Positions 36,203 through 48,769 of a stretch of DNA of 64,000 nucleotides are shown here, piece by piece; positions within the stretch are counted from its first letter, which is position 1, and each line of letters starts with the position of its first letter. The stretch is from Pochonia chlamydosporia 170 (taxonomy: Eukaryota; Ascomycota; Sordariomycetes; Hypocreales; Clavicipitaceae): assembly GCF_001653235.2 (NCBI RefSeq), contig NC_035792.1:2232001-2296000 (forward strand), written 5' to 3'. Under the pieces are notes generated by a model, which had not been told where the DNA came from, searched no databases, and was given only the letters and a program-made list of their open reading frames with translations. The position numbers and the translations under genes are program-made.

Positions 36203-39030
36203 AAGCCGGCTCTCGCTCCCCACAATCGCCTATGGCGTCAGAAGGCTTACAGGAAGTTGACTTGGCAGGTTTGATGGGTTCTCGAGTGCTGATGCACATG
36301 ATATACATGATACATGATATAGCACTCAGTGAAGGATCTTGGAGGGACGAGAGTTCCTGCAAGAGCAGATAGTCAAAGGATCCATCACAGCCCAACCATT
36401 ATCGCCGAACTTGCGATGGTACGGAATCGGACACCGTTCTGATGATTATACACATGGGTCCGGTGTAAAGTTACAGTGGTTATGAGAAATTTGTGATGTG
36501 GCGGTGTGTGATCTAGATGCTCCAAAGCCGAAGCGTTGCGCCAGACTGACAAAGGAAAACCAGGGAACGAACGAACATCCGCAAATTATGGAATATCAAA
36601 TCTATAGTTCAAGATGTACGCTCATCCTGTATCTTCACCTCGATGTCTCATTGGTGTCTGTCCTTGAACGCTCAAATTGTGAATAGACATCAAGGGAACA
36701 ATGGGCGGCTCCATTTCCAGACAATTTTGGACTACATCTTAAATCCGCACACCGATGTCCGAATTAGCAAATTTTGTCCTCTTATGCAACAGTCTAGATC
36801 ATTGGAATGGGAACAGGGGAGGCTATATCAGCAGTGCCATGAGAACAGACGACAATTTAATACCTCAACCTCTTACGACATCATCAAACAGTAGTCTGGT
36901 GGTTCAGTGGCAATCTTTGCACTTGACGCCATTTCCGTACGCGAGTGGCGCTCCTTTGCCTGGTCGTCCAGTCCTCATGGCTTCACATTTGCCGCGCCAC
37001 GAAATTTAACTTGACACAGTTGACACGGTTGGCACTGTTGATTGCCGGAATATGCCGATTTTTCACCAGCCCGTCCATCGGTCCTGCACTGGCACTGTTA
37101 TTTTGATTGTCATGCAAACTTGACATTTTTTGTGAGTAGAACGCGGCTGCGAGACCCCGTGTTGTACGCGGCCTCTCATCTCCACAATCTTTCCCTCATG
37201 ACGGCACCGAAGCCACGAACCATAAAATGCAACTTGAAAGGAGTCGCGGAGAACCAATGGACAATGCAGCGGGGCCTGGCCCCCAATAGCCACTTGAGAC
37301 CCGTCAGTCAACCCCCGACTGTGCTAGGCTCTGGCTTGTTCATGCCGGATAATGATCTGCGTCTTTGGAGCCAATGTTTTCCAAGCTGGTCCTTGACAGT
37401 CCCCCCTGGGCGTATCCTTCCAGGGGACATCGTTGATGCCTTCCAGGTTTTCGGGTCGCCAGTCATGTTGGACTTGGTAGGGGATGGCCAGGCAAGGAAA
37501 GGCAAGGGGGAACAAAGGAGCAAGGTTTCTGGACTTGACTCTACCAGACTTTGCTGGATGGAGCTAGATACGTTGGAAGATAGGGACCATCTGAGGCTAT
37601 TTCACACGGCCCAAGGGGGGTGTGAGAGCAACACACATGCAGTCTATCTTTTGCCCGTTCTATTCTTGTCCACGCCAAAACTGGGGAGCGAGTGAAACAT
37701 GGCCAGTGGCATTACCGTCACCACGGCACACTCCGTTGGATCAATTGGTGAGTTGAGGGGGGCACGGAACCTGGTCTCTGGTGTCTGGCAAGTCCTTTCC
37801 GACGGTCCAAGCAAGTTGATCTGTCGCCTTACCATATGTCTCACAACCTGCAAGATGCTGGTCGGGTGAGAACGAGAGGGAGAGTGGGTGGACACGGGCA
37901 AGACGGGGTTCAGATAGAACAGACACAGAGACAAACATAGGCACTGTCTGCATTGATAGACACGATCAAGACATTCTGTGCTTTACCGACAGAAGCATTG
38001 GTGACCAGTAATGCAGGCTGCAGTGACATGAAAAATGTCGACACAGTTGAGGTTGAAACCAGACTGCAAGACTCTACAGAGTTTGGTAAAAAGTGAGGGC
38101 AGATAGGATTGATCGCCTGCTCAACAACAGAGATGTCAACCATAACGAGAGTGACATCTCCAGGGGTGCACATAACACCAGTCATTGTGTTGGGTTGTCA
38201 ACCTGGAGGACGAAATTTTAAAATATGAGATAATAATGATGTTGCGATTTCTTACTGTACCAGACTGCAACAAAGGGCGGAACTACGTATTGTAGTGTCG
38301 ACTTGCGTGTCATTGTTGGCATTCTGTACTCCATATGTCTCTGCGCCTGTTGTGTTGACAGCAACAATCCACCACGACCAGGCCAGACCAGATCAGACCT
38401 CAATTGTGCGCTAGTCACCCTAATTGGAGGAATCACAGTGACGGTTGAGATTGCCTGCTGTATGGATGTCTGGATGCTTGGATGACAAGAAAGGAGGGAG
38501 GGCTACCACGAATGCATGCACAAAGCAAAGCAGACCAAACCAAGGCAGCTGGTTCCACGGATCTCGGCCAGGACAACGCTGCCAAAAAGAGCGGCAGCAC
38601 GGGAGCCAAAAAGTTCAAGTCTGTTCTGTTGACGAGTTGGAGAGGCTGTCTCAGCAGCGAATCGGCCTTCGGGACGATCTGGCTCCGTATCTTGTCCAAT
38701 CGATTTGTGACGGAGTGGGAATCGTTGCACAATCGCACTGATTACCAGTTTGGGACGGGCCTGTGAGTTGTCTGGTTGGATGCAGACATTGAACCGACCA
38801 CTCGGACAACAAAGCTTGCAGAACGAGATGCTAGCCTGGGGCACGAGCAAAAGAAGGTAGTCTTGGCTCGAACCAGGGGAAAACGGAGGGAAGCGAGAGA
38901 GCACAGGAGCCCTTGTTGGTTTGTTGGTGTGGTGTGGTGCGGTGCCGAAATTGGTGGCATCAATTATTAGCATCAACATTGAAATGTCGACAGGGGGATC
39001 GGGGGCCATGGGCGGCGGGCACCAAGACGG

Positions 39031-39057
39031 CCAGACCAAGCCAGGCCAGACCAGACC
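39031..39057 (+). repeat. Short array of CCAGAC words
   Basis: Three CCAGAC copies with CCAGGC-like variants between them, in non-coding DNA. Confidence 0.75.
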
Positions 39058-40776
39058 ACACTTGACGACACAATGAAAAAAGGTGATGCAATAGGATTTG
39101 ATGCTTGGAGCCGCCTCGGCGGCCCATCGAACCAGAAGTGGCAGGCCCATCATCTTTGGGTCCAAAAAGGAGGAAACGTGGGTGCAATTGCCAAGGCGAT
39201 GACGGACACCAAGATATTCACACATTCACAAAACATTTCATCCTTTTGGATGCGCTAAATTGATTAGTCTGGCGGCGATTAGGAAGTGTGAGGTGACTGT
39301 GGAATCATCTGCTTGCCCCTTACTGCGTGATATGCCTGCAAACCTTTGGAAGCTCAAAACATTGAATGCATGAAAAGTACTGTACAGAGTAAGCAAAAAG
39401 ATGTCTTGAAGAGACGCAAGGTGAGATGACTCTGCAGGCTGCACAAACGTCAACATGTGCACACATGTGCAGAATAGTCGCTCATGCAAGCCCTAAGCAG
39501 TCAAAGTGTTCACATCATGGTCTTGGCGATGGCTGTTGGATGACATTGAGAGAAAGTCCAAATGCGACAACCCTGTAGATCCATGGAGCATGGATGTGGC
39601 TGTCAACATCGGGGCCAATCAGTGAAGCTTGAGATCCTCCTTGGAGACCAGATGCTCAGGAGATGGGCGAAACCACGTTTTTTTTTCGCGAGACTATTTT
39701 GAGGCTCTCCAGCCAGTTGCATACTGCATGCTGGCCCAAGAGGCCCACAAGCACCAGACCAGTCAAACGATCTTCAAATCCATCATGGACATCTCTGCTC
39801 ACGCATTTGCGGCTACTTTACCCAGAGACATACCCACACTGCCTCGTTTTCGCATTCAGCCCTACAGGAGAGGAGCGACAAAAGTGAGAAATCGAACAGA
39901 CAGACATGCATGTGAATGAAGTGAAGATTAATACATAGCAGGCTTGAGGGGACCAAAATCTACAAGCCGTTTACCTGCCCAATGAAATAGGGTGGTGTTT
40001 TTGTCACCCATGAAATACCTGCGAATAGTCTGGCAGATCACGGACATGAAGCGTCGATCCATAATTACTGACTGTCCATGTGAGGCCCGGGCCCCTAACT
40101 GCCCGGCACGTTGCTCGTCTCCGCAATCCGTATTGCACAACAGGTACTGTACATTGTTTGTGCAGAAAATGGAGTCAACGACGCGAGCACAACAACGGCT
40201 GTCTCGTGTTTGTGAACATGCTGACATTGCAAAGTCGTACGAGACACTTGATGGCAGCACTTGATATGACTGGAGTCTGCTTTCATTGACATCCGGAGCG
40301 CGGTATTGTCTCTCCACTGTAAATTACCAAGAAAGAGGAGACACAGGGGCTCTAGGCCTATTTAGGAATCAACCGAGTCGTCATGGCCCCTGTTGGATGT
40401 TGAACATCAAATTGCTTCGCTTTCGTCGCATTCTCCGTCGTCTGTTTGCCCCGACTCAGCACTGATTGCACCATGGCTTGTGGGACGGTTCATCGTCCAG
40501 TCCAGATATCCAGACGCGCCCTCTGGGGACAGTCTTGTGGTGTGGTTGCTTGTTTCCCAATTCCTGCAATGTGCCCGTGTCTTGAGGTCCATGGCATTAC
40601 GAAGGGCGGTAACTGGCATCGAACTCTTTGTGAGAGGCATGTTTCCTTGTGCACTTGGGTCGTGAAATGGTGAGCTTGGAGATCTTGAGTATGTTTCCAT
40701 ACGATAGAACATAGAATCAGCCACTCCCGATCTGTCGCAAAAGCCAATCTATGTAGAGTACGAATTGCATGAAACG

Positions 40777-40805
40777 TTTTTTTTTTTAAATTTTTTTTTT
40801 TAAAA
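40777..40805. repeat. T/A homopolymer tract
   Basis: About eleven T, AAA, eleven T, then AAAA. Simple AT tract in non-coding DNA; its exact length is prone to sequencing error. Confidence 0.8.
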
Positions 40806-41987
40806 GGACCTCGTGGGAGCACACAAGCTTCAAAACCCCATTCCGGGAGCTTCCCGTGTCGGATGGTCGGCCAGTCTCCAGATCGTCGTAGGGCTGAGAA
40901 TGCTTTCACTGCTGGCAGCCCAGTACTCTGTACATATGCACAATGCCACATTTTCAGCTTACTTCTGACACATATTCGCCTTCTTGAACTGTATGGAATG
41001 GTAGAAAGACTGTTGTTCGGCCTAGCCAGTTCTTTCCTTCAGCAAAATCGAATGCATTACCCGTTTCGAAGGGTCGGGACCGTTGCAGCAGCTCTTGCAC
41101 ATTCGCTGTTGAGACATTGGACGCGTGGCAATAATCACGCCCTCCTACCCCCTTGGAATATTGGCGGTGGTGTTGCATTCGACCACACATGTCGAAGGTA
41201 GACACAGGGGGATTCCGGTCGTTGTATGAAGAATGCGGGTGGTAAAGGCTCAAAAGTGTGCCGGATGAACGATGACTGCAGAAAGGCGTGAAACGCAACA
41301 AAACCCCAGCCCAACGCGAACCATCAAATGCACAATTACAAATCGTCAGGGTACTCTACAGGAGGTCACAAATGCTCTTTTGCAACTCTTGTCCTAAAGA
41401 CTGGCCTGGCGCGAAGTCCAATGGGGACTCGGTATCGCGACATCGATCAGTGCTTCATCTTCGATGGAGTAAAATTGGGAACCATTTAATATGCCGATGT
41501 GATATTACCATAATCACCTGGGGACTCTGTACCATCCATACCAGACTCCATGTCCCTACCAACAACACATTGAAGGTACCAGACAGAGCAAGGCAGCAAG
41601 AGAGCCCCACAGCGGATTGCACACCCGGTTTGCGCCCGGGCCAATCCGGCACTGGTCTGGTTGGTCTCTGACGAAGCACAGCCCATCAGTTCAGCATTGG
41701 AATCTGAACAAGAGTCTCTCGGTGGGCGGGCCAAACTTGATGTCTCGGTGACCTGAAGTCCATGTACGGTCCAGTTCCAAGCCGTGTGTGGAAGGTTATG
41801 ACGAAACTTGAAAGACATAAATTCTTGGGGCACCGAGTGCAACCGTTTGATTCCCACAGTATGGAGTGGCCTCATGCCGTGCTACAACCGTTCAGACTCC
41901 AGGTTATTTCGTGTGTTGGCCCTGATCGCGCCTGGGTTGTGACAGGACCGACTACCATGCTCGCCATGTGTCTTTCGCTTGGCAAAT

Positions 41988-42003
41988 GGGGGGGGGGGGG
42001 GGG
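41988..42003 (+). repeat. Run of 16 G
   Basis: Uninterrupted poly-G in the gene-poor region; could form a quadruplex. Length is uncertain in most sequencing chemistries. Confidence 0.85.
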
Positions 42004-45000
42004 ATGCGGTGGCCGTTCAGTGCTGGTGTCCCTTCAAATGGAAGGGAGAGGGCAAAAAGGGGGTGTGAACCGTCGGGGTCTTCACAGAAAACCCCCAGCA
42101 CAACGCTCTCCGTGACTGTGGTCCCGATTTTCAGAAAAATAAACTGGAGCCGCGGGCTCCTGATCCAACCACCGTACCTGCCGCGTCGAGCCGCCCCACC
42201 ATGTCTGGTCTTTTTATAGCTTTTGGCTCGAGAGGCTCGGTGGAGGGCGGTGGCTGGAAGGTACCGCTGGCATCTCCCCGTAGGCGTCTGGTGCCACAAA
42301 ACGTCAAGGTTTCTGTCTGATGTGATGAAAGTTGACCCGACAAACTGCCAATGAAACACTAGAGCCATGCCGGTCTGACATTCTGGTCGATGGACCCTAG
42401 GATCTTGACCTGCGTCATGCTCAACTCGACTTGTGGTCAGAATGCACCACCTTGCACTCGTGGATGCGCAATTTTGTCCTCTGTTTTGCGCTTTGAATCA
42501 CGACGCCGTCATGCGTAGTGCGGGCAACTCATATGCGCGGCCAGTGTAACCGCATGAGTATCCTCGACATATCTCCTTTGAAATTCTGGTTCATCCTTTG
42601 CACTGGTGGTACGAACAAGTCTTGAATCCCAAACATTATCCTGGAATTTTTTTGGTTTCATTTGCTGCACCCAAGGGCCAGGGCATTAATACTGCAGTGA
42701 ATTGCACTGGTCCGTACGGTGTACAGACACACACACTCCATACCTTACACTTTCAAGCTTTCAACAGGAGAGGCGCGATGAAATGTGTAACGCCACCACC
42801 GCAACTTGGGGGCTACTTTCCCAACTCCAGAAGCCAATGCGGAGCTGCTTCTCCTCTGGACAAGTTGGATCGTCGTTTCAACTGACAGAGAATGCCACCC
42901 GCTAATGGTAGAATGACAGGACAAGCTCTGAAGAGTATGATCGCCCATGTACTAGAGACGTGGGGAATTGGGGCAATGCGAAACAGAGAAAAAACCTCTC
43001 ATGGCAAACCCTCTTCGAGTGCCAACACCATCTTTCGATGCCTTGACAAATTCGTTGCAACTCTTGTGGGCCAATACTTCACCCTCTTTCCTGTTGGGAG
43101 GGGCGAAGAAAAAAAGAGATTGAGATTCTGTAATATTGGTATTAGTGGTTGCAATACTCGGGTTTGGGCCAGTTGGCGGACAAGCAAACTCGCCGGAGTC
43201 GACGGTCAACAAGGAATTGGGCGGGTTGGAGGAGGGCCATTGTTTGGAAACGGGGATGTCAACGGGCGGCTCTGGCTCTGGCCTTGGCCTGGGCGCTGCA
43301 ACTCAAAGTCAATCCGCTCAATGTTGGTACCAACAATGACAGCACTTGCCCGCAGAGCCTCATCATCCGGGGACTAACAGGGGCTCTGCAGCAACCAGAA
43401 AGGGACATGGAGGGGGGAGGGGTCGACAGATAGGCTCCCATCTCCCGACAAGCCAGGGTGCGAGCAAAATCTGTGTCTGGCAGAACAGGGCAGGCAGGGC
43501 AGGCAGTTCTCAAAGGAGGCTAGCAAGTCAGTGAGCTGGGGTATCCCCGTTTCAGTAACGCCAGTGCTTTCATCACGGCCAGACTGGCACCGGGCTGTCC
43601 TGCTCCCATGCACGTGCAGCAGAGAGGCACTCGTGCCGGGACTCGCACAACTGGACAGCCAATCAATCAAGCCGTCAAGCAGCCTCCACCGTTCAGGCTA
43701 ACTAACGTTGGTAGCCGCAAGCGAATATGCATGTGGCCAGGCTGATTTTGGAGGGGCCCCAGTTGAGGTGAAATGCCTAGAACAAGCCCGATTCGCAGCC
43801 ACGAGGCAAGTTCCGCGTTGTGGCTCACAACTGTCAATGAACAAAGTCGATCCAGGGCTGTGGTTGGTCTGCCCTATGAGACTGACCACCCATGCCCAGA
43901 TCACTGCCTGGTCGGTCACCTCACTACCTGATGGCCAAACACCACCAGACGCAAGGAACTCAGATGGCACAGCGCTTGACCCTTGACGGGAAAATATGTT
44001 CAATTTGTTCAGTTTACCAGCTTCTCCGGGACAGTCTGCAGCTAAAATAACACATGTGCATGTCTCTGGGGTCGCTGCCGTCCCAAGCAGTCGGCGCCGC
44101 ACCAGATGCATTGGCTCAGCCTAGAGCGCTTTTTACACTAGCTGGATCTATACTGTACATGTACCTAATAGACATTTCATCCATGACAGAAAGACAAATC
44201 ACCTGAGAATATTGATGCATGCTCTGGAGCAAACGGAAGGAATTACAAGACTGGGGGATTCTTGGCTCTGTAAGTGGTGGCAATGCACAAAGCCGAACAT
44301 TAACCCATCTGCCTGGGAGGTGTGGTTATGGCCCGACCGAAAGTTAGAATCCTGTTTTGCTCTTGCACTTGCACTTGTTCTGTTACCAGACTTCTGTTGC
44401 AAAATGCAGTGCGGCAGGGAGTACAACAAGGACTCGTTGATATGCTTCAGATGCAAATGAGCAACAGGCATCTGCAGTCAGCAAATATTAGAGACTTGCA
44501 TCAAGTGTGTCTCGATCAAAGGGATCACGCCTCCACCATATGTCTGTTGTCAACTTTGATCGGACCAGCGAGGCTCCGGCGTGGAAGTGCGCCTTCGCCA
44601 ACTCATCAGATTACACCCCCGTTTCTCACAGCATTTCACGACGAAGAGCTTGCCGGACACGAATTTCCAAACCGGGGCTAGCTTGGCTTGTCGCCTCTCG
44701 CCGACCCAAACGCTGCCCCTCTCAGTCCCCGTTCCTCCAATGCTGCTCTGTCGCCAGAGTTAATGTCAGGTTGTTTTTACACCCTCCACCACCAACCACA
44801 TCGAACGCTTTACCATTTGCAGGGAACGGCAAACACCAGACAAACTATCAGACATTGGCACTGAACTAGTCCACTGCATCCGCCACGCCCATTGACAGTT
44901 TGACACCGGAAGAGCATGCCACACCCATCCCGATTCCCTTCAATCTTCCCAAAGCAATTTGCACAGGGAGCCAGATATGGGAGCATGGACATCCTGGCGG

Positions 45001-47382
45001 GCTGTGCGTGCACCCGTCGCTTCCGAATTAAGGCTCGAGGACACCATTACACCCTGCCAAGGCCTTTGGACGTGCACACATCCAGTCGTTTCTTTTTCTC
45101 TCTCTGAAGCGCAAGGATACAGGGCGTAGACACAGGGCCGACTGGGAGACAAGCGGTCGGCAGAACAAAGACAACATCTTCGCCAGACACGCATCAATGG
45201 TCAATCACCCTGTCGCAAGAGACTTGAAGCCCGACACATGCGGTGGCTCAGCAAACCCAGCAGCCTAAAGACCTGGCTTGAAGGTTGGTTCATGTCCTCC
45301 AGTTCTGTGTCGATATCAGGATCGGTAGAGACTGACCATGATCATTCGGCGTGCAAGACACAGACAATGAAGTTTTGCCAACAACGAATTTGTCCCTCGT
45401 GGGAACCGGGCTTCCTCGGTCCTACGGTAGCCGCGGCTGCCCAACCCAACCGCGTCTGCCATTGTGGTCGAGAGCCGTCAAGATGTAATATCACCATCAC
45501 CGGTAGGTCATGTTTTATGTATTGTCGCATCCATGGCATGCCAGTCTTTGGAGTTTGGTAAGCGACTTGCTGGACTTGAGAGACGTTTTATGAGCAGAAC
45601 TGTGAAAGACATGCCCTCACAGCACAGGAAATATTGACAACACAGAGGAACAACAAGGCTTACCGCGCGGCAACTTTGAGTCCTTGGCCGTCCAGGCTCC
45701 GACTGTGGATCAAAGAATGAAGGACCTCAGTGCAAATGGAACTCCTCATCGCCAGCCTGTGCCTCCAATAGCAATGTCCCTATCTAGCCTCAAGAGTTTT
45801 GGGCAATTCGCATCACGGGGTACAGTACCACCACGCGAGAGTGATACCACTCCAGGCTTGTCCTCACAGTGGGTTCCAGTATGCAATGCACCCATTCCCT
45901 CGTGGTGGAGGCCAGGAAAGGCATAGGTTGAGATTCAGTCAAGGGGGGCCCGTAGCCTTGCAAGCTTATCAGACACAGGCACTGAACCCCAAAACATGGC
46001 TAGGCCGGCCGGACAAGCAGGACAGCGTTGGTCTCTTCCTGACACGGCGACCTCTTCATCTCGCAAGTTTGACGATCTGGCTCGGAACCTGGCTTGGCTG
46101 CCTTGTCACCCGCTAAACTTTATATGGACCCTGTGTGTGGTGACGAGGACATCCACAACGATTTTATCACCGTAACTCTTTGTTTAACCCATTCTTCAAA
46201 ACCAAGAAGGAGTGGAACAAGTCTGTCCGGCAAATTGAAGTGGAACCGTTTCTGTCTTAGCCATTCTTCAGTGCAATCTTCATGTCACTCAATTAGGCTT
46301 CGCCTGTGGGATAGTCGGGGCCCGTCATAATACAACATTGGTCAAGTATGCTTTACTTGGTGGCCATGGCCGGAATTGCCGATTCTCTTTTAGACTTTAT
46401 TAGGACGTCGGCAGAGAAACTTCAAGTATGTATTTGATGCACTGTTGGATTGAGAAGCAAAATGTGACTTCTTTTGATGGTCAAGAGAAACAAGACAACA
46501 GCTCCCTTCCTTTGACGGCGTGGGTTCCAACACATTAACCAGGAGCCTGCGCCACCTGACTGCATGGTGCAGAGCACATAATGCGTTTCCTGAGCCGGAT
46601 CCTGAAATAGTATCAATGATCCAAAATGTCAATTGACTGCCCATGGTTGATGGGCAAACGGTCAGGATGGAAGCATAATGGGAAACCAAGCATAATTACA
46701 GGTCCAGACGCAAATTTGCTCTCAGAGCAGCGAGAGGTTGAGGCGACTCGGCCCGTACATAGCTTACACCTGGACAAGAAACCAGGAGGAGGCAGAATGT
46801 GATCTCCGAGCACCTGGCATCATACGGAGGAGATGTGCAGCGGATGGTACGCAACATTATGTGGACCAGCAGCTTATTTTTCGAGACCGTGTGCTCATTT
46901 CATCCGTGAATAGAAATTCTCGATACGGAGTACTTGGGCGGTTCGTCACCGTCATGTTCGCCAAACCATGCGAACGGAGATGGATGGCCAAGACGCACTG
47001 TTGCAGGCCTTTGTCTGAGACAGGGCGAGACTGGTTGGAGAAAGTCGGCTTGTGGGGGATGGCTTTGGCAGTGGAATGTTGGAAGTGAGATGCCTCAATG
47101 TTCACCCTCCAGCAAAGACAGTTGGCAATTTCGTGAGCTGTCGCGAGACCAGCATGGTCCCATTTGGGTTTAGCACGTCCGATACCCCTGGCTTGATCCA
47201 GTTTCCAAATGTGTTGGTCTGTGGGTACGATGGCCTCTGTCATCTCTTTCAAGTGCTCCCCTGTGCAACCTGTGCATCCTGTGCATCGGCCCAGACAATG
47301 GCTGGTGCATGCAGTACTGATGATGCCTGGATGCCTGCCCTGTGCAGTGCAGTAGATTCTGGTCCATGCCTGGTCCAGTACA

Positions 47383-48630
47383 GTGGAGTGCAGCGTGGTG
47401 CAGCGCAGTCAAAGTGAGTGTGTCATGCCGGAGACCCCAAAGAGCGCCTGGCCAGTGATCAAAATTGAGACCAAGGTTGACCTGGACCCCATCAACATCG
47501 AGCCCATCCACCAGACCTTCCGATGGGGTCACCGCGCATCGCTTGGGTGGCCAGTCATGGGCCAGTACTGGGTTGCTCGTTTCTCGGGTCGATACCTACC
47601 TCGTTGTACCCAATACATGGCCCAGTCCAGCGGTATCCCAACGACAGCACCAAATCACTGCCCACATAGCATGCCTTACCGCCGATTTTTACCCTTGCAC
47701 ATCCCTGGAGGCCGCAGGTCGAAGGTACTGCTACTCTCGGATACTCCCTCGAGTGAGCCTTCACCACAAATGATCGTCGCTTGGGACAGCCCAAAAAAGC
47801 GCCAGTGGCACAATCGATGCCCTCCCACAAACCTTCATGGGCTTCACTCCTCACACCCACCATGCAAACCACCCCCAGGCACACAAACGCCTTTTCTCGT
47901 TCTTCCCTACACGCCTCCCCTGGCTGTGCCTCCCAGACAGTCCCAAGACGAGGCTCTCGATGAATACCGAATGAGCCCACCAGCCCGAGGGCCATGTTGG
48001 GCGGGCGGCATCATGATTTTGTCTCTTTTCATTTCTTTGGTGCTGGAGCCTTCTTTTGACACACACCCTGTCTCCCAGATGAGGCTGGCGTGTTGGTTGA
48101 TGTCTGCCCTACCGGCCCTGTATCTCGACTTTCTCAAAGTAGATCCCGCTTGCCTGGCCCTTGTCCGGGTGGCCCAGATGCAGGTTGTCTATATATCTCC
48201 TTCCAAGCCCCCAAACTGCCTCAAGTCGGCTTATCAGCCTTCTCTACAAAATCAACCTTTCTGTTTTACTCTCAATACCAGTCGCTACGTTGAAATCTGG
48301 CTGGCACAAGGATATATTTTAACTTGTTTCGCACCAGCATCATCATCACAAACATCTTCAAAGGGACACCACTCATATCGTAACAGTTCCCGGCTCAGTG
48401 GAATACCGCCTCACTTGTTATACTACCAACTCGGCAAGTATCTTGTGAGAACTAGGCTCAACAGTCGGACCAGAACCATCAAGAAGGTTTCATCGACTTG
48501 CGTCCATTCGTCTTACTCGCAGCGTCTTGTTCCCGTTGACCCCGCCAACCTGGGGTGGTCCCGCGAACGGAACGCATATTACATATCGACAAGGAGCCTT
48601 CAGCGAGAAAATAAACCGCACTTCTTTTGA
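47383..48630 (+). other. 415-codon open frame in the leader of the C2H2 regulator (probably not a conventional gene)
   Basis: An unbroken frame starting MECSVVQRSQSECVMPETPK and ending in TGA directly before a GAG-GTAAGT at 48629-48636. No domain, signal peptide or intron pattern is recognised. The composition (Pro, Ser, His, Trp, Cys scattered) looks like translated C-rich leader DNA. It stops 140 bp before the regulator's ATG on the same strand, so it would act as an upstream ORF if transcribed. Confidence 0.3.
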
Positions 48631-48631
48631 G

Positions 48632-48728
48632 GTAAGTGTAAAGCAGTTATAAATTGGGCCGCATTGGAAACATATATATGTTCTCAGAGTTACCAATTCC
48701 AACCGACCATACTGACTTCGATTCCCAG
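48632..48728 (+). other. Candidate 5' UTR intron of the C2H2 regulator
   Basis: A GTAAGT donor at 48632 and a TTCCCAG acceptor ending at 48728 would bound a 97-bp intron, leaving about 41 nt of leader before the ATG at 48770. Inferred from consensus only. Confidence 0.4.
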
Positions 48729-48769
48729 TTTTGCACTGCTCATTCCATTCCGTCTCAATCAATCGTACA

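Larger units (their letters stand above)
32249..45828. repeat. Dispersed 9-mer GTACAGTAC / GTACTGTAC
   Basis: Exact copies start at 32249, 33421, 34433, 34972, 36066 and 45820 (GTACAGTAC) and at 39377 and 40144 (GTACTGTAC). Near matches occur at about 32400, 34573 and 44151. The word is a quasi-palindrome of two GTAC half-sites around one base. I noticed no copy in the gene-rich parts of the window. Confidence 0.75.
30282..48769. other. 18.5-kb gene-poor region upstream of the C2H2 regulator
   Basis: Between the HRD1 and C2H2-factor start codons I can support no gene. Open frames are short, overlap on all six frames and lack domains and splice logic. There is no AT-rich, stop-dense RIP look and no transposase or reverse transcriptase. 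The DNA is full of short repeated words: GTACAGTAC/GTACTGTAC, CCAGAC/GTCTGG and TACTCCGTA-like copies. It also has small tandem repeats (32924-32953, 33791-33835), homopolymers (40777-40805, 41988-42003) and one gene-like fragment (30840-31318). The final ~1.2 kb is C-rich and holds a 415-codon open frame. It is probably regulatory or non-coding-RNA DNA for the regulator. Confidence 0.6.

Noticed and set aside
30282..48769. Transposon or RIP-degraded island
   Set aside because: Base composition looks balanced, stops are not dense, and no transposase, integrase or terminal repeats are visible by eye. A repeat-library search would settle it.
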